A stretch of 64,000 nt of DNA. It comes from Micromonospora echinaurantiaca (GTDB lineage Bacteria; Actinomycetota; Actinomycetes; Mycobacteriales; Micromonosporaceae). Of the stretch, positions 43,690 through 52,220 are shown in pieces. A program made the position numbers and the translations under genes. The DNA is taken from assembly GCF_900090235.1 (NCBI RefSeq), contig NZ_LT607750.1:6839501-6903500 (forward strand). Reading direction: 5' to 3'. Under the pieces are notes generated by a model. That model was not told the DNA's origin. It worked only from the letters and a program-made list of their open reading frames with translations, and ran no database searches. Every line of letters starts with the position of its first letter. Positions within the stretch are counted from its first letter, which is position 1.

Positions 43690-45369
43690 TCAGTCGATCG
43701 TCGGGAGCTTCGGGCCGAGGACGTCATCCGCGTCGACGATCGTGTACGCGTACCCCTGCTCGGCCAGGAAGCGCTGCCGGTGCGCCGCGTACTCCGTGTC
43801 GATCGTGTCCCGGGACACCACCGTGTAGAAGTGCGCCTGCCGCCCGTCGGCCTTCGGCCGCAGGACGCGACCGAGCCGCTGCGCCTCCTCCTGCCGCGAC
43901 CCGAACGTCCCGGACACCTGGATCGCCACCGCCGCCTCGGGCAGGTCGATGGAGAAGTTCCCGACCTTCGAGATCACCAGCGTGCGCAGCTCACCCGAGC
44001 GGAACGCGTCGAAGAGTCGCTCCCGCTCCTTGTTGGTGGTCGAGCCCTGCACGATCGGCGCGTCCAGGTACTCGCCGAGCTGGTGCAGCTGGTCGATGTA
44101 CGCGCCGATGACGAGGACCTGCTCCTCCGGGTGCCGCTGCACCAACGCGCGAACCACTGGCAGCTTGGTGCGGGCGGTCGCCGCCATCCGGTAGCGCTCC
44201 TCGGCCTCCGCCGTCGCGTACGCCATCCGCTCCGCGTCGGTGAGCGTCACGCGTACCTCGATGCACTCGGCCGGGGCGATCCAGCCCTGCGACTCGATGT
44301 CCTTCCACGGCGCGTCGTACCGCTTCGGGCCGATCAGGCTGAACACGTCGCCCTCCCGGCCGTCCTCGCGGACCAGGGTCGCGGTGAGGCCGAGCCGGCG
44401 GCGGGCCTGGAGGTCCGCGGTGAACCGGAAGATCGGCGCGGGCAGCAGGTGTACCTCGTCGTAGATGACCAGGCCCCAGTCGCGGGCGCCGAACAGGTCC
44501 AGGTGGGTGAACGCGCCGCCGCGCCGCGAGGTGAGCACCTGGTACGTGGCGATGGTGACCGGGCGGATCTCCTTGCGCTCGCCCGAGTACTCGCCGATCT
44601 CCTCCTCGGTCAGCGAGGTGCGGGCGATCAGCTCGCGCTTCCACTGCCGGCCGGCCACCGTGTTGGTGACCAGGATCAGCGTGGTCGCCTTCGCCTCGGC
44701 CATCGCCGCCGCGCCGACCAGCGTCTTGCCGGCGCCGCAGGGCAGCACCACCACGCCCGACCCGCCGGCCCAGAACGCCTCGACGGCCTCCCGCTGGTAC
44801 GACCGCAGCGTCCACGGCTTGCGGCCCTCCTTGCCGGCCTCGGCCAGCTCGATCGGGTGCGCCTCGCCGTCCACGTAGCCGGCCAGGTCCTCCGCCGGCC
44901 AGCCGAGCTTGAGCAGCGCCTGCTTGAGCCGGCCCCGCTCCGAGGGGTGCACCTGGATGGTGTCGTCGTCGATCTTGTTGCCGAGCATGCCGGCGAGCTT
45001 CTTGCTCTTGGCCACCTCGACCAGCACCAGCCGGTCCAGCGCCCGCAGCACCAGGCCGTGCGCCGGGTCGTTGGCGAGCTGGAGCCGGCCGTACCGGTCC
45101 ATCGTCTCGGCCACGTCCACCAGCAGCGCGTGCGGCACCGGGTAGCGGGAGAACTTGATCAGCGCGTCCACCACGCTCTCCGCGTCGTGGCCGGCGGCCC
45201 GGGCGTTCCACAGCCCCAGCGGGGTGAGCCGGTAGGTGTGCACGTGCTCCGGGGAGCGCTCCAGCTCGGCGAAGGGCGCGATCGCCATCCGGCAGGCCTG
45301 CGCGTCCGGGTGGTCGATCTCCAGCAGCAGGGTCTTGTCCGACTGCACGATCAGTGGTCCACCGCTCAC
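43690..45369 (-). CDS. XPB/Ssl2-like DNA helicase
   Basis: A 559-residue superfamily 2 helicase of the bacterial XPB type. An N-terminal domain (~1-185) precedes the motor: LPCGAGKT near 209-216 (Walker A), DEVH at 304-307, GLTATLVREDGREGD (motif III and RED motif) and QRLGRVLRPKADGRQ (motif VI). These helicases translocate 3'-5' and are linked to repair and transcription-coupled processes. GTG 45369 is preferred from the conserved start VSGGPLIVQSDKTLLLEI. It marks the right border of the island and returns to core gene content. Confidence 0.93.
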   Translation of the reverse strand: MSGGPLIVQSDKTLLLEIDHPDAQACRMAIAPFAELERSPEHVHTYRLTPLGLWNARAAGHDAESVVDALIKFSRYPVPHALLVDVAETMDRYGRLQLANDPAHGLVLRALDRLVLVEVAKSKKLAGMLGNKIDDDTIQVHPSERGRLKQALLKLGWPAEDLAGYVDGEAHPIELAEAGKEGRKPWTLRSYQREAVEAFWAGGSGVVVLPCGAGKTLVGAAAMAEAKATTLILVTNTVAGRQWKRELIARTSLTEEEIGEYSGERKEIRPVTIATYQVLTSRRGGAFTHLDLFGARDWGLVIYDEVHLLPAPIFRFTADLQARRRLGLTATLVREDGREGDVFSLIGPKRYDAPWKDIESQGWIAPAECIEVRVTLTDAERMAYATAEAEERYRMAATARTKLPVVRALVQRHPEEQVLVIGAYIDQLHQLGEYLDAPIVQGSTTNKERERLFDAFRSGELRTLVISKVGNFSIDLPEAAVAIQVSGTFGSRQEEAQRLGRVLRPKADGRQAHFYTVVSRDTIDTEYAAHRQRFLAEQGYAYTIVDADDVLGPKLPTID

Positions 45370-45543
45370 GCCAGCGTCCTCTCCTCGGGCTGCTCGTCGA
45401 CCCTCACGAACGGCGGTTACCCGCCGCAGGCCGACCATCCAGTGTTGCACGCACCGGGGTGAGCCAAGAAAAATGCTCACCGCACGCAACCGTCGCGGTA
45501 CTCACATACGTCTACCAAGGGGACGGCTGTCCAGGGAGGGCAC

Positions 45544-46416
45544 ATGAAGCATGTCCGGATCACCACCCGGCTCGTCGCCCTGGCAGTCGTCACGGTGGTC
45601 GGCGCCGGTGCGTGTACGTTCGATCCGCAGGCAGGCAGGGGCGGGGGCGGGGAGCCCGTGCCGGCCGGTGCGGCGGAACAGGTAACGGGGGCGAGCGATG
45701 CGCCCGGGCCGGACCAGCCGGTCCAGCCCACCACGGCGCCGCCGAAGCCGACCCGCAGCGCCGCGCCGGAACCCACCAAGAGCACCCCGCCGAAGCCCAA
45801 GCCGACCCGCTCGCCGTCGCACACCGGCTGCCCGCAGGGCGAGCACCAGCGCGCGGTGGAGACGTACCTCGCGCAGCTCGGCGGGTTCGGCACGCTGACC
45901 GCGGACGGCCGGCAGTCCGCCGCCGACTGCGCCGCCATCAAGAAGTTCCAGAAGCGGTACGACATCCGCCCCGCCGAGGGCCGCGCCGGCCCGACGACGT
46001 ACGACGTGGCGAAGCGGCTGGCCACTACCGACACCAGCCGCTGCAAGGCCGGCTCGGGCACCACCTTCTGCATCGACCTGACCCGGCAGACCACCTGGGT
46101 GATGCGCAACGGCAAGGTGCTCGTCAAGCCCACGGTGACCCGTACCGGGATGCCCGGCTACCGCACGCCGGCCGGCACCTTCACCATCAACTACCGCAAC
46201 ATCAAGGAGTGGTCCAACCCGTACGAGGTCTGGCTGCCCTACTGGCAGCACTTCACCCAGGGGATGGGCTTCCACGAGACCACCACCTACCTGCACAACA
46301 AGTCGATCGGTTCGCACGGCTGCGTCAACCTGCTGCACGCCGACGCGGTCCGGTACTGGGAACTCGGCAAGGTCGGCAGCAAGGTGGTGCTGGTCGGTCG
46401 CCGCCCCGGCACCTGA
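45544..46416 (+). CDS. L,D-transpeptidase lipoprotein with peptidoglycan-binding domain
   Basis: A 290-residue envelope enzyme. A lipobox ending AGAC sits near residue 24; a Pro/Lys/Thr-rich linker follows to ~92; a PG_binding_1-like domain (~95-165) contains AIKKFQKRYDIRPAEGRAGPTTYD; and a YkuD domain (~175-290) contains HETTTYLHNKSIGSHGCVNLLHAD with catalytic Cys260 and the HGCVNL motif. It should form 3-3 cross-links in peptidoglycan. GGGAGGG precedes ATG 45544. Confidence 0.92.
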   Translation: MKHVRITTRLVALAVVTVVGAGACTFDPQAGRGGGGEPVPAGAAEQVTGASDAPGPDQPVQPTTAPPKPTRSAAPEPTKSTPPKPKPTRSPSHTGCPQGEHQRAVETYLAQLGGFGTLTADGRQSAADCAAIKKFQKRYDIRPAEGRAGPTTYDVAKRLATTDTSRCKAGSGTTFCIDLTRQTTWVMRNGKVLVKPTVTRTGMPGYRTPAGTFTINYRNIKEWSNPYEVWLPYWQHFTQGMGFHETTTYLHNKSIGSHGCVNLLHADAVRYWELGKVGSKVVLVGRRPGT

Positions 46417-46479
46417 GGTCGACCCGCCCCTGAGCCGGATCGGGGTCGCACATCACGTCCGATCGGGGTTTTATCCCCT

Positions 46480-46502
46480 GTCACTCCGGTCACCCGAGTG
46501 AC
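46480..46502. promoter_or_regulatory. Inverted repeat upstream of a small membrane protein
   Basis: GTCACTC (46480-46486) and GAGTGAC (46496-46502) are complementary around 9 nt, about 45 bp before ATG 46547. Upstream, GATCGGGGT occurs twice (46438, 46461) as a direct repeat. A role as terminator stem of the transpeptidase gene or as an operator cannot be decided. Confidence 0.3.
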
Positions 46503-46546
46503 ACGCTGGGACGGCAGGGGCCGGACCGGACGGGGAGGGGCCGAGC

Positions 46547-46783
46547 ATGACCGTCGACCGTGAAGCGATCCCCCAGCACGACGACGCGCCCGCCGACGAG
46601 GTCTCCACGGCCACCGTCGTCGCGTACACGCTCGCCGCGGTGGTGCTCGTCGGGTGGTTCCTCTTCGGCTGGCTCGTGCTCCAGCAGGGCTTCGTCGACT
46701 CGGTCGGCGAGTCGGCCGGCGCCGGCTTCGCGCTGCTGCTGATCGTCTCCGTGGTCGGGACGGTGCGCCGCAGCCGGCGCTGA
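46547..46783 (+). CDS. Hypothetical two-TM small membrane protein
   Basis: A 78-residue protein with an acidic N-terminus (~1-20), two transmembrane helices (~23-45 and ~56-72) and a basic end (RRSRR). No family recognised. GGGGAGGGG precedes the ATG. Convergent with the large helicase-associated gene 7 bp away. Confidence 0.65.
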   Translation: MTVDREAIPQHDDAPADEVSTATVVAYTLAAVVLVGWFLFGWLVLQQGFVDSVGESAGAGFALLLIVSVVGTVRRSRR

Positions 46784-46789
46784 CCCCGA

Positions 46790-49264
46790 CTACTCCTCCA
46801 GCACCGCCGCGGTGACCCGGTGCAGCGCGAAGGTGTGCAGCATCTCCGTCCGCTCGTCCTCGGCCCGCAGGTAGCCGGCCCCGATCGACACCGGCCGGAC
46901 CAGCCGGGACGCGGTCGCCCCGTGCGCGTCGACGTACCCGACCCAGACCAGCGCCTTGTCCCGGACCGCCTGCTGCAGCACCGCCAGGGCGTCGCTGTGG
47001 CTGGGCACCGCCACCGGACCGGTCGGCGCGGCGCCCCGGACCACGGCCGGCGCGCGCCGGGCCGCCCGGGCCGCCGCGTCGCCGCGCCGGATCTGCTCCA
47101 CCACCCCGAGCATGCGCGGCATGGACAGCTTCGGCGTGGCCAGCGGGTCGAGCGTCCGGGCGGCCACCGACACCCGGGCCGGCGCCCGCCGGGTCTTCGG
47201 CCGGGCCAGCACGGTCGCCCCGCTGGCGTCCTCCGGCACCGGCGCGTAGCCGGCGTCGCGGAGCGCGAGCAACATCCGGTTCACCTGGTACGGCGTGACC
47301 AGCACCGTCGGCGCCAGCCGGCGCAACGCCAGCGACTCCAGCCGCCGGTCGGCCAGCACCTCGGTGAGCAGCGCCTCGTCGTCGCTGCGCACGTACCCGC
47401 CGGCCGAACCGACCCGCAGCCCGCCGTGCTTGCGGGCCACGTCGTCGATCAGGTACGTCAACCCCTGCGGCACGGGCGTGCGGGAACGCCGCCGGAACAG
47501 CCCGTGCAGGTCGTCGGCCGAGAAACCGGCGTCCAGGGCGCGGCGCACGCTCGCCGTGGTGACCCGGTACACGCTGGCCCCGCCGGCCGACTCCTGCTCC
47601 GCCACCACCTCCAGTTCGGCGGCGAGCGCCGGGTCGGGCGGGCCGGGCACCACCACCGACAGGTCGGCCTGCACCAGGAAGTGGTCGACCGGGGCGGGCA
47701 GCAGGGCGTCCAGCGCGCGTACCGCCGTCGACGGCTCACCCTCCTCGGCCTCCACCCGCAGCCCGAGCGGGTCGTCCCCGCCCCGCTCGTCGCCCGCCGT
47801 CACGTCGGCCAGCAGCAGCCGCCCGTACGAGGTGAGCGCGCCGAGGCCGGTGACGCCCAGCGTGGCCGCCTCGGCCAGCACCTCGCGGTGCGCGGCCTCC
47901 CGGCCCCGGCTGCGCCGCGGCGCCCGCCAGTCCAGCAGCTCCTGCACCTCCTCCGGGGTCGGCGCGGTGGCCGGCTCCAGGTCGGCCAGCACGCCGAGCA
48001 CCGACCGCCGGGCCAGCGGCGCGCCGGCCCGTTCCGCCTCGGCGGAGAGCACCGTGATCGGGCGGTCCCGGTCGTCGCGCTGCCCGACCAGGCCGACCTG
48101 CCGGGTCATGGTCAGCCACGCCCGGGCCAGCTGCTCCCAGCGCTGGGCCAGCGAACTGGCCCGCCACACCTCGTAGCCGGCCGTCGGCAGCACCTGCTGG
48201 TCGGCCCCGTACCGGGCGGTGGTCGCGCCGGGCAGGTCCATCTCGCCGAGCAGCCCGGCCGCGTACGCCACCTCCAGCAGCAGCGCCGCCGTCGGCTCGT
48301 CCGCCCCGCCGACCCGGGCCAGCCGGCGCAGCTCCCGTACGCCCAGCCCGCCGGAGCGGAGCACCGGCACCGGCTCGGCGGCGAGGTTCTCCAGCAGCGC
48401 CTCGGTGAGGCGTACCACCTCCATGGTCTGGCCGGCGCCGGCGGAGTCGGCGGCCTTCGGCTCCCGGGGCGCGGCCGTCACCGGCGGCGGGCTGGTGCGC
48501 AGCGGGCCGAGCGGGCCGGTGTCCCGGCGCAGCAGCAGGCCGATCTCCCGGGGCAGCTCGACGGTGCCGGTGCCGCCCGCGCCGCCGGAGATCCGGACCA
48601 GCAGCCGGTGGTCGACCAGCCAGCGCACCGGCGAGCCGGTCGGGGCCCCACCGTTGGTCGGGTCGGGCGGCAGCGCGTCCTCCGCGCCGACCGGCGGGGC
48701 CTGGAGCGCGCCGGGCGGCACGCTGCCCACCGGCGGGCCGGCGGCCAGCCGGTCCAGGATCGCCCGGGCCGAGGGCGGCGCGGCCAGCAGCGTGCGCCGC
48801 AGCTTCGCCGGGTCCGCGCAGAGCGCGGCCGTCCGCGGGTCCAGCTCCGCCGCCGGTCGGCCGAGCCCCGCCGGGTACGGCGAGATCTCGTCGATGCCGC
48901 CGACGATCTGCAGACCGCTCTCCGGGCCGTACAGCAGGAAGAGCGCGCGCAGCCGGTTGACCGCGGCCCGGACCGCGGTCGGGGCGGGCGGGTGCGGCCC
49001 GGCGGTGGCCATGGCGAGCACCGCCTCGGTGGAGGTGCTGCCGTCGGCCGGGTCCCGGGTCAGCCGGGCGGCGTCCAGGATCTGCAGGGTGAACTGGTCC
49101 AGCCCGTCCAGGGCGCGGGCCACCGAGACCCGCGACTGGGCCCGGATGGCGAGCGCGGAGACGTCGGCCGGCACGGGTACGACGAGGTCCGGCCGCAGCT
49201 GGAGCAGGGCGGCGAGCGACTCGTCGGGCAGCGACCGGAGGTGGTCGGCGAGTGAGGTGGTCAT
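46790..49264 (-). CDS. Helicase-associated (Helicase_C_3/WYL-like) protein
   Basis: An 824-residue protein of a family found in most actinobacteria beside XPB-type helicases. It lacks helicase ATP-binding motifs. Residues ~1-100 (SLADHLRSLPDESLAALLQLRPDL) are an N-terminal helical domain; ~515-640 (VDHFLVQADLSVVVPGPPDP and GLTYLIDDVARKHGGLRVG) match the Helicase_C_3 region; ~755-824 resemble a WYL-type ligand domain (KALVWVGYVDAHGATASRLVRPVSI). It may regulate or form a complex with the XPB helicase at 43690. TAGCGT lies nine bases before ATG 49264. Confidence 0.82.
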   Translation of the reverse strand: MTTSLADHLRSLPDESLAALLQLRPDLVVPVPADVSALAIRAQSRVSVARALDGLDQFTLQILDAARLTRDPADGSTSTEAVLAMATAGPHPPAPTAVRAAVNRLRALFLLYGPESGLQIVGGIDEISPYPAGLGRPAAELDPRTAALCADPAKLRRTLLAAPPSARAILDRLAAGPPVGSVPPGALQAPPVGAEDALPPDPTNGGAPTGSPVRWLVDHRLLVRISGGAGGTGTVELPREIGLLLRRDTGPLGPLRTSPPPVTAAPREPKAADSAGAGQTMEVVRLTEALLENLAAEPVPVLRSGGLGVRELRRLARVGGADEPTAALLLEVAYAAGLLGEMDLPGATTARYGADQQVLPTAGYEVWRASSLAQRWEQLARAWLTMTRQVGLVGQRDDRDRPITVLSAEAERAGAPLARRSVLGVLADLEPATAPTPEEVQELLDWRAPRRSRGREAAHREVLAEAATLGVTGLGALTSYGRLLLADVTAGDERGGDDPLGLRVEAEEGEPSTAVRALDALLPAPVDHFLVQADLSVVVPGPPDPALAAELEVVAEQESAGGASVYRVTTASVRRALDAGFSADDLHGLFRRRSRTPVPQGLTYLIDDVARKHGGLRVGSAGGYVRSDDEALLTEVLADRRLESLALRRLAPTVLVTPYQVNRMLLALRDAGYAPVPEDASGATVLARPKTRRAPARVSVAARTLDPLATPKLSMPRMLGVVEQIRRGDAAARAARRAPAVVRGAAPTGPVAVPSHSDALAVLQQAVRDKALVWVGYVDAHGATASRLVRPVSIGAGYLRAEDERTEMLHTFALHRVTAAVLEE

Positions 49265-49347
49265 CGTCGTTCCACGCTAGCCCGGCCGGGGGCCGTCGCG
49301 CCCCTCGGACGTCCGGCTCGACCGGGTTGACCGGGTACCTTCTCGGC

Positions 49348-49971
49348 ATGCCCGCACCTACGGTCGGTTTCGACCTCGACATGACCCTGGTCGACTCGCG
49401 TCCCGGCATCGCCGCCGCCTACCGGGCGTTGACCGCCCGCACCGGCGTGCCGGTGGACGCCGAGCTGGCGGTGTCCCGGCTCGGCCCACCGCTGCGCACC
49501 GAGATCGCCCACTGGTTCCCGCCGGAGCAGGTGGACGCGGCCGTCCGCACGTACCGCGAGCTCTACCCGGCGTACGCGATCACCCCCAGCGTCCCGCTGC
49601 CCGGCGCGCTGGCCGCCATCGAGGCGGTACGCGCCCACGGCGGCCGGGTGCTGGTGGTCACCTCCAAGCTGGGCCGGCTGGCCCGGCTGCACCTGGACCA
49701 CCTGGGGATCACCGTCGACGAGGTGGCCGGCGACCTGTTCGCCGAGGAGAAGGCGACCGCCCTGCGGAAGCACGGCGCGACCCACTACGTCGGCGACCAC
49801 GTGGCCGACATGGTGGCCGCCAAGGCGGCCGACGTGCCCGGGATCGGGGTCGCCACCGGCCCGTGCTCGGTCGACGAGCTGCGCGCGGCCGGGGCGGAAC
49901 TGGTGCTCGATGATCTCACCGGATTCCCGGCGGCGCTGGACGGCATGATCCGGCTAGCCTTGGAGCAGTAG
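49348..49971 (+). CDS. HAD family phosphatase
   Basis: A 207-residue HAD hydrolase: VGFDLDMTLVDSRPG (motif I; an Asp-x-Asp with Met in place of Gly), VVTSKLGRLARL (motif II), Lys in FAEEKATALR and YVGDHVADMVAAKAADVPGIGV (motif IV). Cap type C1, phosphoglycolate-phosphatase-like; substrate unknown. ATG 49348 has TACCTT six bases upstream and no ribosome binding site, so it is probably leaderless. Followed by the cold-shock gene 28 bp downstream. Confidence 0.88.
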   Translation: MPAPTVGFDLDMTLVDSRPGIAAAYRALTARTGVPVDAELAVSRLGPPLRTEIAHWFPPEQVDAAVRTYRELYPAYAITPSVPLPGALAAIEAVRAHGGRVLVVTSKLGRLARLHLDHLGITVDEVAGDLFAEEKATALRKHGATHYVGDHVADMVAAKAADVPGIGVATGPCSVDELRAAGAELVLDDLTGFPAALDGMIRLALEQ

Positions 49972-49999
49972 ACGGTTCAACCGAAGCAGGGGATCTCAG

Positions 50000-50386
50000 G
50001 TGCCTACGGGTCGAGTGAAGTGGTACGACGCGGCCAAGGGATACGGGTTCGTCACCAGTGACGAGGGTGGCGACGTGTTCCTGCCGAAGGGCGCGCTACC
50101 CGCTGGTGTCACCGACCTCAAGGGTGGTCAGCGGGTCGACTTCAGCGTGGTGGACAGCCGCCGGGGCGCCCAGGCGATGGGGGTCAAGCTGCTCGAGGCC
50201 CCGCCGTCGGTGGCCGAGCTGCGCCGCCGGCCGGCCGAGGAGCTGCACGGCCTGGTCGAAGACATGATCAAGGTGCTGGAGGCGAAGGTCCAGCCGGACC
50301 TGCGCCGGGGCCGGTTCCCGGACCGCAAGACCGCGCAGAAGATCGCTCAGCTGGTCCACGCGGTGGCGCGCGAGCTGGAGGTCTGA
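50000..50386 (+). CDS. Cold-shock domain protein with C-terminal extension
   Basis: A 128-residue protein. Residues 1-65 are a cold-shock domain: TGRVKWYDAAKGYGFVTSDEGGDVFLPKGALPAG with RNP1-like KGYGFV and RNP2-like VFLPK. Residues ~70-128 are a helical extension (VAELRRRPAEELHGLVEDMIKVLEAKVQP) absent from 67-residue CspA. It should bind single-stranded nucleic acid. GTG 50000 has AGGGGA ten bases upstream. Its 3' end overlaps the convergent mqnD end by 40 bp. Confidence 0.9.
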   Translation: MPTGRVKWYDAAKGYGFVTSDEGGDVFLPKGALPAGVTDLKGGQRVDFSVVDSRRGAQAMGVKLLEAPPSVAELRRRPAEELHGLVEDMIKVLEAKVQPDLRRGRFPDRKTAQKIAQLVHAVARELEV

Positions 50387-51213
50387 GGCACCAGCCCGGC
50401 GTCGGCGGCCCGGCCGAGCAGCGCCTCGACGGCGGCGAACCCGGCGTCCCCCAGGTCGGCGGTGAACTCGTTGACGTAGAGGCCGATGTGCCGGTCCACC
50501 ACGTCGGGCTCCATCTCCTGCGCGTGCGCGAGCACGTAGTCCCGGCTGGCCGCCGGATCGGCCCAGGCTCGGCGTACCGAGTCGCGGATCCACCCGGCGG
50601 CGGCCTCCGGGTCGACGGCGCCCCGCCGGGCCAGGATCGCGCCGAGCGGGATCGGCAGGCCGGTGTCGGCCTCCCACCACTCGCCGAGGTCGACCAGGGC
50701 GGTCAGGCCGTGCCGCGGGTAGGTGAACCGGGCCTCGTGGATGACCAGGCCGGCGTCGTACCGGCCGGCGGCCACGCCCGGCATGATCTGGTGGAACGGC
50801 ACCACCTCGATCCGGGCCGGCGGGCGGCCGGCCGACCAGAGCCGGAAGAGCAGGTACGCGGTGGTCCGGTCGCCCGGCACCGCCACCGTGGCGCCGGTCA
50901 GGTCGGTGCGGTCCGGGCCGCCGGCTCCGTTGCCGTTGCCGTTGCCGTCGCCCCGGGTGAGCACCAGCGGCCCGCAACCGCGCCCGAGCGCACCGCCGCA
51001 CGGCAGCAGGTGGTAGTCGTCGAGCAGCCACGGCAGCGCCGCGTAACTCACCTTGACCAGGTCGAACGCCCCGCGCTCGGCGGCGGTGTTGGTGACGTCC
51101 ACGTCGGCGTAGGTCACCTCGACCGGCGGGGCGCTGGGCACCTGACCGTGCACCAGGGCGTGGAAGACGAACGTGTCGTTGGGGCAGGGCGAGATCGCCA
51201 GCGAGAGCGCCAC
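50347..51213 (-). CDS. mqnD: 1,4-dihydroxy-6-naphthoate synthase
   Basis: A 288-residue enzyme of the futalosine menaquinone pathway, converting cyclic dehypoxanthine futalosine to dihydroxynaphthoate. ALSLAISPCPNDTFVFHALVHG at the N-terminus and EWWEADTGLPIPLGAILARR are MqnD hallmarks of this periplasmic-binding-protein fold. A GNGNGNG stretch (~97-103) is a local expansion. GTG 51213 has TACGGT six bases upstream, a leaderless pattern. mqnB lies 2 kb away on the same strand, separated by the repeat tract and an XRE/GNAT gene. Confidence 0.92.
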   Translation of the reverse strand: MALSLAISPCPNDTFVFHALVHGQVPSAPPVEVTYADVDVTNTAAERGAFDLVKVSYAALPWLLDDYHLLPCGGALGRGCGPLVLTRGDGNGNGNGAGGPDRTDLTGATVAVPGDRTTAYLLFRLWSAGRPPARIEVVPFHQIMPGVAAGRYDAGLVIHEARFTYPRHGLTALVDLGEWWEADTGLPIPLGAILARRGAVDPEAAAGWIRDSVRRAWADPAASRDYVLAHAQEMEPDVVDRHIGLYVNEFTADLGDAGFAAVEALLGRAADAGLVPQTSSSRATAWTS

Positions 51214-51296
51214 ACCCCCACCGTAGCCCGGCCCCCCGGACCGGTCGCTCGCCCGGCTGCCCGGTTGTGACGCGGACCCGCCCGTTCCGTTAGCGT

Positions 51297-51376
51297 GCCC
51301 GGCTGCCCGGCTGCCCGGCTGCCCGGCTGCCCGGCTGCCCGGCTGCCCGGCTGCCCGGCTGCCCGGCCGCCCGGCC
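51297..51376 (+). repeat. Octamer tandem repeat (GCCCGGCT)
   Basis: Eight perfect GCCCGGCT units run from 51297 to 51360, followed by two degenerate GCCCGGCC/GCCCGGCC-like units to 51376. It sits upstream of the leaderless mqnD start on the opposite strand. Confidence 0.95.
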
Positions 51377-51470
51377 GCCGGCGGGTTGTCCTGCGCCCTC
51401 TGCCGGACCATCCCACTTCCACACCAGTCGCCGTCCCGCCAAGCCCCAGAGGACTCCCGCTGCGTGACCC

Positions 51471-51526
51471 TTGCCGGTTGCCGGTTGCCGGTTGCCGGTT
51501 GCCGGTTGCCGGTTGCCGGTTGCCGG
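51471..51526 (+). repeat. Heptamer tandem repeat (TTGCCGG)
   Basis: Eight perfect TTGCCGG units cover 51471-51526. The unit length (7) differs from the neighbouring 8-mer array, so the two arrays arose separately. Copy number is likely to vary between strains by replication slippage. Confidence 0.95.
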
Positions 51527-51547
51527 TCGCCCCGGTAGAGCCATCCT

Positions 51548-51579
51548 GCCCTTTGGAGCTGATGTCGCTAACGACTCAG
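51548..51579 (+). repeat. Palindromic element, left-half copy 1
   Basis: Begins with the arm GCCCTTTGGAGCTGA and continues through TGTCGCTAACGACTCAG. The arm is the exact complement of the right arm in the copy at 52086-52115. The inner part CTGA...TCAG is itself palindromic. Confidence 0.8.
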
Positions 51580-51713
51580 AACCGCTCAGGCGCCGGGGCG
51601 TCGGCTGTCGCGTGACGGTTGCCGGTTTACCCGAGGACGACTGTCGGGTGCCGTGCCCAGACTTGGCGGCTGCCGGGCAGCCGAATGTGGCCGGTCGCCG
51701 GTAGCGGCCTTGC

Positions 51714-51745
51714 GCCCTTTGGAGCTGATGTCGTAAACGGTTCAG
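51714..51745 (+). repeat. Palindromic element, left-half copy 2
   Basis: The same arm GCCCTTTGGAGCTGA is followed by TGTCGTAAACGGTTCAG, differing from copy 1 at a few inner positions. Confidence 0.8.
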
Positions 51746-52085
51746 CCGTGCTCGGTGCGAGTCGGCGGGTGCGGGTAGCCGGATGTTGGGTGACCCGGAG
51801 GCTGGGTGCCGGGGCCCTGGCTGTCTGTGGCGGTTGCCGGCTGTGGCGAGTGTGTGTCGGCTGTGGGGTGGCAGGTGCCGGTGGCCGGTGCGGGTACCGG
51901 AGTGGTGCCAGACGCCGGGCGGCGGGTGCTGGATCGCGGGTGGCAGGTGCCGGGTGGTCGGTGCGGGTACTGGATGTGGTGCCGGACGCCGGATGCCGGA
52001 CGCCGGATGCCGGGCGGCGGGTGCTGGTGCGCGGATGGCAGGCGGGGCGCGGCGGGGTCCGATGCGAAGCCCGTCCATCGGGTTT

Positions 52086-52115
52086 GATGTCGTAAACGAC
52101 TCAGCTCCAAAGGGC
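52086..52115 (+). repeat. Palindromic element, right-half copy
   Basis: GATGTCGTAAACGACTCAG is followed by the right arm CTCCAAAGGGC, so TCAGCTCCAAAGGGC (52101-52115) is the exact complement of the left arms at 51548 and 51714. The three copies are remnants of one palindromic consensus. Confidence 0.8.
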
Positions 52116-52149
52116 CCGTATGAGCAGGTGGTTACGTCTGCCGCATCTG

Positions 52150-52170
52150 TTGTCCACAGCTTTGTCCACA
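52150..52170 (+). promoter_or_regulatory. Two tandem DnaA boxes
   Basis: TTGTCCACA occurs at 52150-52158 and again at 52162-52170, 12 bp apart in the same orientation. This is the high-GC actinobacterial DnaA-box consensus. They lie 51 bp before the GTG of the XRE/GNAT gene and may bring it under DnaA control. Confidence 0.65.
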
Positions 52171-52220
52171 GGTTGTCGCGGGGTGTTGAAGAGGCAGTCG
52201 GGCCTGGGGAATATCGACGG

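Larger units (their letters stand above)
51214..52220. other. One-kilobase repeat-rich region without credible genes
   Basis: The tract between mqnD and the XRE/GNAT gene has only low-complexity open frames. It contains an 8-mer array (51297-51376), a 7-mer array (51471-51526), three copies of a palindromic half-element (51548, 51714, 52086), a G-rich minisatellite of GGTGCTGG and GCCGGATGCCGGAC-like units (about 51880-52070), and two DnaA boxes (52150-52170). The strand is strongly G- and T-rich in the second half. Confidence 0.7.

Noticed and set aside
51297..51526. Possible CRISPR array in the repeated tract
   Set aside because: Units are 7-8 bp in direct contact without spacers and no cas gene is near; these are simple tandem repeats.
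52150..52170. Possible chromosomal origin
   Set aside because: Only two DnaA boxes, no AT-rich unwinding region, and no dnaA, dnaN or gyr genes nearby.
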